From Nostocaceae cyanobacterium CSSed10_463m (GTDB lineage: Bacteria; Cyanobacteriota; Cyanobacteriia; Cyanobacteriales; Nostocaceae), in NCBI GenBank assembly GCA_003556955.1, contig PWQB01000500.1:1-5418 (forward strand): a stretch of 5,418 bases of DNA, in the 5' to 3' direction. The number at the start of each line of letters is the position of its first letter. Positions within the stretch are counted from its first letter, which is position 1. The notes under the pieces are model-generated. The model ran no database searches. It saw only the letters and a list, made by a program, of their open reading frames with translations, and was not told the origin of the DNA. Made by a program: the position numbers and the translations under genes. Positions 1 to 4,137 of this stretch are shown here, piece by piece.

Positions 1-56
1 CCAAGGAGCTTAGGACATAAACGGATAATAAAACCTAGATACCAAAAGGATCTTAA

Positions 57-90
57 CCCAGTACCCAGTCCCCAGTACCCAGTCCCCAGC
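57..90. repeat. Heptamer tandem repeat, STRR1-like (CCCAGTA/CCCAGTC)
   Basis: Four full heptamers (57-63, 64-70, 71-77, 78-84) and a partial CCCAGC (85-90) lie head to tail. The last base of the unit alternates A, C, A, C, so the array is also two copies of a 14-bp unit. The phase CCCCAGT matches the STRR1 class of short tandemly repeated repetitive sequences described in filamentous cyanobacteria; that assignment is from memory. It ends 14 bp beyond the rpaA stop codon, so it probably falls in the rpaA 3' untranslated region. The rest of 1-104 shows no gene and no clear terminator. Confidence 0.85.
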
Positions 91-104
91 TATACTTATT
101 TCCT

Positions 105-848
105 TCACTCAATTACGGAAGCAGAAGCACCCTCATTAGATTGGGGTAAGCCAGGTAATTCTAAACAATATCCCGCACCGTACACAGTTTTGATGTAGCG
201 GGGGTGACGGGGATCTGGTTCGAGTTTCGTTCTCAAGTGGCGGATATGAACTCGAATCGTTTCAATGTCATCATCTGGATCATAACCCCAAACTTCCCGC
301 AGGATTTCGCTAGGAGAAACTGTCTGACCGTGGCGTTGCAGTAAACAGTGCAGTAGCTCAAATTCCAGATGAGTCAATTTTACCGTTTCATTGAACCAGA
401 TCGCCTCAAATCGTTCTGGAACCAGAGTTAAATTCCCATAGTTGAGAATTTCACTGTGTTTTGCAGCTTGGGGGATACGGTCAGTCCGCCGCAATAAAGC
501 TCGCACCCGTGCTAACATCTCTTCCACCTCAAAGGGCTTGGTGAGGTAATCATCAGCACCAGCATTGAAACCTTCGACTTTATCCTGAGTTTGGCTTAAA
601 GCCGTGAGCATCAATACGGGAATCTCGGCTGTGCGGTCATCTCGCCGTAGGCGTTGGCAAACTGTAAAACCGTCTACTCTGGGCAACATCAGGTCAAGCA
701 TAATCAAATCAGGTTGTAGCTGAAGCGCCAGCGCCTGACCTTTAATACCATCTTCAGCTTGACTGACATCATAGCCAGCCATTTCCAAATTCACGGCAAC
801 GAGTTCTGAAATTGCCGCGTCATCGTCTATAACAAGAATCCTGGGCAT
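105..848 (-). CDS. rpaA: RpaA, OmpR-family response regulator (circadian output / phycobilisome association)
   Basis: This 247-residue cytosolic regulator has an N-terminal receiver domain (about residues 3-118) and a C-terminal winged-helix DNA-binding domain (about 135-235). Visible receiver residues are the acidic pocket D8/D9, phospho-acceptor D52 in [10 protein letters not shown]82 and K104 in LTKPF. The DNA-binding part carries [19 protein letters not shown] and ends in [15 protein letters not shown]. The stretch [16 protein letters not shown] and the [20 protein letters not shown] segment are what I recognise as RpaA, and the length agrees with known RpaA (about 250 residues). RpaB differs clearly in its N-terminus and linker. 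In Synechococcus, RpaA is phosphorylated by SasA and carries Kai-clock timing to global transcription; in Synechocystis it also affects energy transfer from phycobilisomes to photosystem I. The ATG (846-848) lies directly before the canonical PRILVIDDD start; no strong Shine-Dalgarno is seen. No kinase gene adjoins it, so it looks like an orphan regulator, as is usual for rpaA. Confidence 0.93.
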   Translation of the reverse strand: MPRILVIDDDAAISELVAVNLEMAGYDVSQAEDGIKGQALALQLQPDLIMLDLMLPRVDGFTVCQRLRRDDRTAEIPVLMLTALSQTQDKVEGFNAGADDYLTKPFEVEEMLARVRALLRRTDRIPQAAKHSEILNYGNLTLVPERFEAIWFNETVKLTHLEFELLHCLLQRHGQTVSPSEILREVWGYDPDDDIETIRVHIRHLRTKLEPDPRHPRYIKTVYGAGYCLELPGLPQSNEGASASVIE

Positions 849-1003
849 TATTTAAAAAATTATTACTACTTAATTAAGGATAAATAAGAACCTTGGATAG
901 ATACAAAGATTTTTATCTTGATTATCAAAAACATTCAAATCTAGCATAAACTTTAAAACAAAAGGATGTTGGAACCAGAACTAAGGTACTCTAAATCCCA
1001 TCT
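849..1003. promoter_or_regulatory. Divergent promoter region between rpaA and the hydrolase gene
   Basis: This AT-rich 155-bp spacer must hold the start signals of two divergent genes. For the plus-strand gene a weak pair is TTGATT (918-923) and TAGCAT (942-947) with an 18-bp spacer. For rpaA on the minus strand a weak pair is TTGAAT then, after 17 bp, TAAAAA. Each hexamer matches the sigma70 consensus at only about four of six positions, so neither is secure. An 8-bp palindrome TTAATTAA lies about 25 bp before the rpaA start. I saw no clear NtcA (GTA-N8-TAC) or HLR1 site. Confidence 0.4.
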
Positions 1004-2071
1004 ATGTTGTGTTACTCTCCCTACAATCCGCCCCTGTTTCTCAAAAATGGTGTGGCCATGACCGTTTACGGTGCTTTGTGGGGAAAACGTTATTGGCAAG
1101 AAACTATCCCACATTTAGAGCCGCCCTACCATACAACTGTACTGATTGGTGGGCAGAATGTGCCAATTTTTAGTTTGGTTGCCATACCCGAAAATGCTCA
1201 TAGTACCATTGTTGCTACCTATGGCATTACAGGTGATCTAGAAAAAGAATGGTTTTTGAGACTCCTGGGGCGGAAAGCTTATGCTCTAGGATACGCCGTA
1301 GTGTTATTTGATTGGCGCGCCCACGGCAAAACAGCCAATTTGTCTCCTACTTTGCTCTCTGATGGTTTGTATGAGGGGGAAGATTTTGTTCGCATTGCGG
1401 CCGCAGCAGCAAAAATGGGTTGTCCTAGTAAATTTTGGTTTACAGGGTTCTCCTTGGGGGGACAATTGGCATTATGGGGTGTAAAAACTGCCAGTGATTT
1501 GATTCAAGGCGGTGAATTTTTAGGCTTACGAGACAGTGATATTGGTGGTGGGGTGGTGATTTGTCCTAATTTGGATACGAGGCGATCGCTTGAATATTTA
1601 GTAAAACAACCTATTGCTAAATACTTAGAAAAGGCGATCGCCCGTAATTTGAAAAAACTAGCATGGCGAATACATGATTTGCATCCTGGCACAATTGACC
1701 CAGCAGCAATTGAACGAGTCAATAGTATCTGGGCTTTTGACAAGGAGTTAGTAATTAGCAGATTGGGTTTTGAATCAGTAGAAGCATATTATGAAGCCAG
1801 TGGTGCTTTACAATTATTGCCGCAGATTTCCAAACCCACCTTAATTTTATATGCTGCCGATGACCCCTTGTTTCACCCAGACATCATTCCTGAGTTACAA
1901 TCTGCTTGTGCGAGTAATCCAACCTTAGATTTATTACTTACTCCTGATGGTGGTCATGTTGGTTATTTAAGTAGCAAAGCAGGTCAGCGTCAAGCCCAAG
2001 ATCCTGATATTTGGTGGGCTTGGAATCGGACTTTGCAGTGGCTAGAGAACCAGCGAGAAGTTAAATCATGA
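1004..2071 (+). CDS. YheT/ABHD1-3-type alpha/beta hydrolase
   Basis: This 355-residue protein has the alpha/beta-hydrolase fold of the YheT group (COG0429-type). Its N-terminus YNPPLFLKNGVAMTVYG (residues 7-23) corresponds to the family's F-x-PP-x-x-L-x-NGH-x-QT signature. The nucleophile elbow is GFSLGG with S150. The likely acid is D287 in AADDPLF and the likely base H318 in DGGHVGYL, so the triad looks intact. Residues 165-265 form a mostly helical cap insertion. The family includes esterases and lipases acting on acyl substrates, but this substrate cannot be read from sequence. I see no signal peptide or membrane helix. The ATG at 1004 is preferred over the ATG at 1058 (M19), which would remove half of the signature motif; the nearest Shine-Dalgarno-like AAGG (983-986) is too far away to be convincing. 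Two HIP1 octamers lie in frame. The gene is monocistronic, divergent from rpaA and convergent with glcF. Confidence 0.85.
   Translation: MLCYSPYNPPLFLKNGVAMTVYGALWGKRYWQETIPHLEPPYHTTVLIGGQNVPIFSLVAIPENAHSTIVATYGITGDLEKEWFLRLLGRKAYALGYAVVLFDWRAHGKTANLSPTLLSDGLYEGEDFVRIAAAAAKMGCPSKFWFTGFSLGGQLALWGVKTASDLIQGGEFLGLRDSDIGGGVVICPNLDTRRSLEYLVKQPIAKYLEKAIARNLKKLAWRIHDLHPGTIDPAAIERVNSIWAFDKELVISRLGFESVEAYYEASGALQLLPQISKPTLILYAADDPLFHPDIIPELQSACASNPTLDLLLTPDGGHVGYLSSKAGQRQAQDPDIWWAWNRTLQWLENQREVKS
1582..1589. repeat. HIP1 octamer GCGATCGC
   Basis: This highly iterated palindrome of cyanobacterial genomes lies inside the hydrolase gene in the context GGCGATCGCT, where it is translated as part of R-R-S-L. 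It supports a cyanobacterial origin. Confidence 0.95.
1634..1641. repeat. HIP1 octamer GCGATCGC
   Basis: A second HIP1 copy lies 52 bp after the first in the same gene, in the full decamer context GGCGATCGCC, and is read in frame as A-I-A. Confidence 0.95.
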
Positions 2072-2171
2072 TGGGATGACAAACCTGACTTTTCACAGTA
2101 TCTGAAAAACCCCGCTTCCATTCCTCTCCCCTGCAAGGCTACCGTGTACACACAAGTCCAAAAACATTTTA

Positions 2172-2267
2172 TTTGGAGTGAGGACTTTAGTCCTCTCTAT
2201 CTCCTTTTTGAGATGTTAGGCGGTAAATGTAGTCATGAAAGATTAGGGCTAAAGCCCTTACTACGAA
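2172..2267. mobile_element. MITE-like or REP-like element with imperfect terminal inverted repeats
   Basis: The left end (2172-2194) and the reverse complement of the right end (2245-2267) agree at 18 of 23 positions. Each end holds its own small palindrome: GAGGACT-TT-AGTCCTC on the left (2180-2195) and GGGCT-AA-AGCCC on the right (2246-2257). The roughly 50-bp middle has no evident gene. I see no clear target duplication, so it may be a repeated extragenic element rather than a transposon remnant. The ends resemble interspersed repeats I recall from Nostoc genomes, but I could not search for copies. Confidence 0.6.
2180..2195 (+). terminator. Hairpin downstream of the hydrolase gene, possible weak terminator
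   Basis: A 7-bp perfect stem (GAGGACT / AGTCCTC) with a TT apex lies 108 bp after the hydrolase stop codon. It is followed by TCTATCTCC and then TTTTT, so the T-run is 9 bp from the stem. It could help end the transcript, but it is also part of the inverted-repeat element around it, which is the simpler explanation. Confidence 0.25.
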
Positions 2268-2292
2268 CTTATAGCAGTTTTCATATATTTGA

Positions 2293-2340
2293 ACCACATC
2301 TTTCGTAGGGGCGCAAGGCCTTGCGCCCCTACCCTGTGGT
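2293..2340. repeat. Perfect 28-bp GC-rich palindrome with outer clamp
   Basis: GTAGGGGCGCAAGG (2305-2318) is followed with no spacer by its exact reverse complement (2319-2332), giving 14+14 bp. Outside it ACCACA (2293-2298) and TGTGGT (2335-2340) are also complementary, separated from the inner stem by 6 nt on the left and 2 nt on the right. A transcript from either strand would fold into a very stable hairpin, and the DNA could extrude a cruciform. It resembles the GTAGGGGCGC...GCGCCCCTAC dispersed palindromes I recall from Nostoc-type genomes. Confidence 0.85.
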
Positions 2341-2402
2341 CTATTTACCTGAAAATAGCTGTAATTATATAGCGTTTCCTAATCATATAAGGTATATCAT
2401 AG

Positions 2403-2428
2403 CCCCCTCCTCGCTTGCGGGGAGGGGG
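2403..2428. repeat. GC-rich hairpin repeat with G-run tail
   Basis: CCCCCTCCTCGC (2403-2414) pairs over 12 positions (one G-T wobble) with GCGGGGAGGGGG (2417-2428) across a TT apex. The G-rich strand continues as TTGGGGGT to 2436, is interrupted by the MITE-like element, and resumes at 2529 as GGTTGGGGGTGGGGTTC. With the insertion removed, the unit reads as one continuous repeat, a form I recall as common in Nostocales. Confidence 0.75.
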
Positions 2429-2436
2429 TTGGGGGT
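2427..2436. repeat. Left copy of 10-bp flanking duplication (GGTTGGGGGT)
   Basis: This is identical to 2529-2538 and directly abuts the left end of the 92-bp element, as expected of a target site duplication. The match is 11 bp if the shared G at 2426/2528 is counted. G-rich low complexity makes a chance match somewhat easier. Confidence 0.7.
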
Positions 2437-2528
2437 CAATACTTTTCGGTTAAGGAGTGTAGAGACGTTCCATGGAACGTCTCTACAAGGGTTTTCGGCT
2501 CACAAATTTGCTTAACCGAACAGTATTG
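2437..2528. mobile_element. 92-bp MITE-like insertion with 18-bp terminal inverted repeats
   Basis: The left end CAATACTTTTCGGTTAAG (2437-2454) and the reverse complement of the right end (2511-2528) differ at one of 18 positions. The element is flanked by the direct repeat GGTTGGGGGT, and removing the element with one copy restores an uninterrupted G-rich repeat. It has no coding capacity, so it would have been moved by a transposase acting on its ends in trans. A 10-11-bp duplication is in the range known for IS4-group elements, but the ends are too short for me to assign a family. It contains a 30-bp palindrome off centre, near its left end. Confidence 0.75.
2458..2487. repeat. Perfect 30-bp palindrome inside the MITE-like element
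   Basis: TGTAGAGACGTTCCA (2458-2472) is followed immediately by its exact reverse complement (2473-2487), centred on CCATGG. The TGTAGAGACG...CGTCTCTACA form matches a dispersed palindrome I recall from Nostoc genomes. The same outer sequence CGTCTCTACAAG recurs at 2589-2600. It starts only 3 bp inside the left inverted repeat, so it may be a later passenger in the element. Confidence 0.85.
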
Positions 2529-2538
2529 GGTTGGGGGT
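2529..2538. repeat. Right copy of 10-bp flanking duplication (GGTTGGGGGT)
   Basis: This copy directly follows the right inverted end of the 92-bp element and is identical to 2427-2436. The next bases, GGGGTTC, continue the interrupted G-rich repeat. Confidence 0.7.
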
Positions 2539-2560
2539 GGGGTTCAAATACCTATTGAAA

Positions 2561-2600
2561 ACGCGATGAATGAAGACGCGATGAATCGCGTCTCTACAAG
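2561..2600 (-). terminator. Palindromic repeat remnant just 3' of glcF, possible terminator
   Basis: AGACGCGAT (2574-2582) and ATCGCGTCT (2585-2593) form a 9-bp stem starting 23 bp after the glcF stop codon. The 11-mer ACGCGATGAAT occurs twice (2561-2571 and 2576-2586), as if the left arm had been partly duplicated. The right side, CGTCTCTACAAG (2589-2600), is identical to 2478-2489 in the 30-bp palindrome, so this is a decayed member of the same repeat family. Read on the minus strand the stem is followed by TCATTCATCGCGTTTTC, only weakly T-rich, so a terminator role for glcF is possible but unproven. Confidence 0.5.
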
Positions 2601-2616
2601 ATGGGTATTGCGTTGA

Positions 2617-3972
2617 TTATTTATCTAATTTTACGCCCCGGATTGAATAATCTAATAATTCCATTGGGTGCATGACTGAAATACTTTTACCTTGCAATTG
2701 CAGATGCTTGGTAATTTGCAACGTACAACCAGGATTAGCCGAAGCAATTAACTCTGCACCAGTATTCAATAAATTCTGCACCTTTTGCTGTCCTAATTCC
2801 TCAGCAACTTCTGGTTGCAGCATATTATAAACACCAGCACTACCACAACACAAAGCTGCGTCTATGGGTTCGCTTAATTTTACTCCGGGAATTTGGCGTA
2901 ACATCTGACGCGGTTGCACACTAATCTTTTGTCCATGTAATAAATGACAAGCATCTTGATAAACTAAATTTAAAGGTTTATCAGATAACGGTGATAGTTT
3001 GGCTGTCATGCCCACATTTATTAAAAACTCTTGAGCATCTTTGACCTTAGCAGCAAACGCCTCAGCCTTCTCTTTATATTCTGGGTCATCTTGTAAAATG
3101 TGACCGTATTCCTTTAAAGTATGACCGCAACCAGCAGCGTTAATAATCACAAAATCCACATCGGTATTGGCAAAACTATCAATCATTTGTCTAGCTAAAG
3201 TCTTCGCCTGTTCCGTTTGTCCTTGGTGTTCAGGAAGCGCCGCACAACAACCTTGAGATTTCGGAATTACCACCTCACAACCATTAGCTGTTAACACCCG
3301 GACAGTGGCTTCATTAATAGGGGAGAAAAACAGCCGTTGCACACATCCCAAAATTACCCCAACTCGGTAACGCTTCTCACCTTGGGCGGGAATAACATCG
3401 GGTAAATTATCCTGAAAAGATTGAACAGTAATTTTCGGTAAAATTGATTCCATTGCAGCCAAACGGGGAGATACTTTTTTCAGTAACCCTGTAGCCCGCA
3501 CCAACTTTGGTAAACCCAACTTTTGATAAACCAGCAAAGGAAACAAAAATAATCTTAATAAATCAGGATTAGGAAACAAAGAAAATATCAGTTTACGAAT
3601 CAACGTATCTGGTAAACTGCGGGAATAATTGCGTTCAACTTGGTGACGAGTTGCAGAAATCAACTTATCATACTGCACACCAGAAGGACAAGTACTCACA
3701 CAAGCCAGACAACCCAAACAAGAATCAAAATGTTGAACAGTTGCCGTATTCAGAGCAATTTCACCCTCATTAATAGCATCCATTAAATAGATGCGTCCCC
3801 TGGGAGAATCCATCTCCTTACCAATTACCCGATAACTCGGACAAGTAGCCAGACAAAAACCACAATGTACACAACTATCAATTAACTTCGGATCAGGTGG
3901 CTGACTAACATCAAAACCCTTTAAATTCTTAATCTTAGCAGTATCATTCACAGAATTATCAGAAACTTGCAT
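2617..3972 (-). CDS. glcF: Glycolate dehydrogenase iron-sulfur subunit GlcF
   Basis: This 451-residue protein matches the usual GlcF layout. Two 4Fe-4S ferredoxin motifs lie at C34-C37-C40-C44 (CVHCGFCLATCP) and C85-C88-C91-C95 (CLGCLACVSTCP). Two cysteine-rich CCG domains follow: C210, C242-C243 and C282, then C342, C375-C376 and C416. The segment between the ferredoxin motifs, KEMDSPRGRIYLMDAINEGEI, is characteristic of the glycolate and lactate oxidase iron-sulfur subunits. With GlcD and GlcE it oxidises glycolate to glyoxylate in photorespiration, passing electrons from FAD through its clusters, probably to the quinone pool. No transmembrane helix is clear; a hydrophobic stretch near residues 128-150 (LIFSLFPNPDLLRLFLFPLL) could touch the membrane. 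The ATG is preceded by GAGGA at a 4-nt spacing. It lies 161 bp downstream of glcE on the same strand, so the two are probably cotranscribed. All expected cysteines are present. Less likely alternatives are other CCG-domain reductases. Confidence 0.92.
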   Translation of the reverse strand: MQVSDNSVNDTAKIKNLKGFDVSQPPDPKLIDSCVHCGFCLATCPSYRVIGKEMDSPRGRIYLMDAINEGEIALNTATVQHFDSCLGCLACVSTCPSGVQYDKLISATRHQVERNYSRSLPDTLIRKLIFSLFPNPDLLRLFLFPLLVYQKLGLPKLVRATGLLKKVSPRLAAMESILPKITVQSFQDNLPDVIPAQGEKRYRVGVILGCVQRLFFSPINEATVRVLTANGCEVVIPKSQGCCAALPEHQGQTEQAKTLARQMIDSFANTDVDFVIINAAGCGHTLKEYGHILQDDPEYKEKAEAFAAKVKDAQEFLINVGMTAKLSPLSDKPLNLVYQDACHLLHGQKISVQPRQMLRQIPGVKLSEPIDAALCCGSAGVYNMLQPEVAEELGQQKVQNLLNTGAELIASANPGCTLQITKHLQLQGKSISVMHPMELLDYSIRGVKLDK

Positions 3973-3976
3973 TTTA

Positions 3977-3981
3977 TCCTC
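3977..3981 (-). promoter_or_regulatory. Ribosome binding site of glcF (GAGGA)
   Basis: On the minus strand the leader reads GGGGAAGAGGATAAAATG; GAGGA lies 4 nt before the start codon, slightly close. Further upstream the leader holds more purine-rich, Shine-Dalgarno-like words (GAAGG, and AAAGGA twice) contributed by the 9-mer repeat. Confidence 0.6.
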
Positions 3982-3991
3982 TTCCCCTCTT

Positions 3992-4022
3992 CCTTCGTGT
4001 CCTTTGTGTCCTTTGCGGTTCG
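3992..4022. repeat. Three tandem 9-mers in the glcF leader
   Basis: CCTTCGTGT (3992-4000), CCTTTGTGT (4001-4009) and CCTTTGCGG (4010-4018) are tandem variants of one 9-bp unit, followed by TTCG. On the coding strand this gives AAAGGACAC-type units about 20-46 nt before the glcF start. The motif resembles a dispersed repeat I recall from cyanobacterial intergenic DNA. Just beyond it, AAATCCCCCTTAAAAAGG (4026-4043) looks like a truncated hairpin repeat, leaving only a 4-bp stem (CCTT/AAGG). Confidence 0.65.
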
Positions 4023-4063
4023 TTTAAATCCCCCTTAAAAAGGAAAACTTGATCCTTTATTCC

Positions 4064-4137
4064 TTAACTGTTAACTGTTAACTGTTAACTGTTAACTGTT
4101 AACTGTTAACTGTTAACTGTTAACTGTTAACTGTTAA
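4064..4137. repeat. Ten-copy heptamer tandem repeat (TTAACTG), STRR3-like
   Basis: Ten identical TTAACTG units run from 4064 to 4133 without a mismatch, followed by a partial TTAA (4134-4137). On the coding strand of the glc genes the unit is CAGTTAA. It differs at one base from the STRR3 heptamer (CAACAGT, as I recall it) of filamentous cyanobacteria. Each junction creates the palindrome GTTAAC. The array fills nearly half of the glcE-glcF spacer, and its partial unit contains the glcE stop codon. Complete identity of the units points to recent expansion or ongoing homogenisation by replication slippage. Confidence 0.95.

Larger units (their letters stand above)
2072..2616. other. Convergent intergenic region made largely of palindromic repeats
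   Basis: The 545 bp between the 3' ends of the hydrolase gene and glcF contain no credible coding sequence; open frames here run through palindromes and lack proper starts. From left to right: about 100 bp without clear structure except the small palindrome GTGTACAC (2144-2151); an element with imperfect inverted ends (2172-2267); a perfect 28-bp palindrome (2305-2332); about 60 AT-rich bp; a GC-rich hairpin (2403-2428) with a G-rich tail; a 92-bp MITE-like element (2437-2528) containing a 30-bp palindrome; and a last hairpin (2574-2593) next to glcF. No hairpin is followed by a long T-run, so none is a classical intrinsic terminator, although several could end or stabilise transcripts from either side. 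Confidence 0.85.

Noticed and set aside
966..1061. A short plus-strand frame starting at the ATG after AAAGG, overlapping the hydrolase start
   Set aside because: The AAGG directly abuts the ATG, leaving no spacing for ribosome binding; the frame is about 31 codons long, out of frame with the hydrolase, and shows no recognisable sequence.
1504..1743. A 79-codon minus-strand open frame
   Set aside because: It lies wholly antisense within the hydrolase gene, whose triad and family motifs show that the plus strand is the coding one.
2403..2442. Classical intrinsic terminator at the GC-rich hairpin
   Set aside because: The stem is strong, but plus-strand transcripts continue into G-runs and minus-strand transcripts continue into GGCTATGATATACC, so there is no T-run on either side.
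2321..2515. A 64-codon plus-strand open frame starting at TTG
   Set aside because: It begins in the middle of a perfect palindrome, crosses the GC-rich hairpin and most of the MITE-like element, has no ribosome site, and its translation resembles no protein I know.
4064..4137. CRISPR array
   Set aside because: The repeats are 7 bp and contiguous, with no spacers between them.
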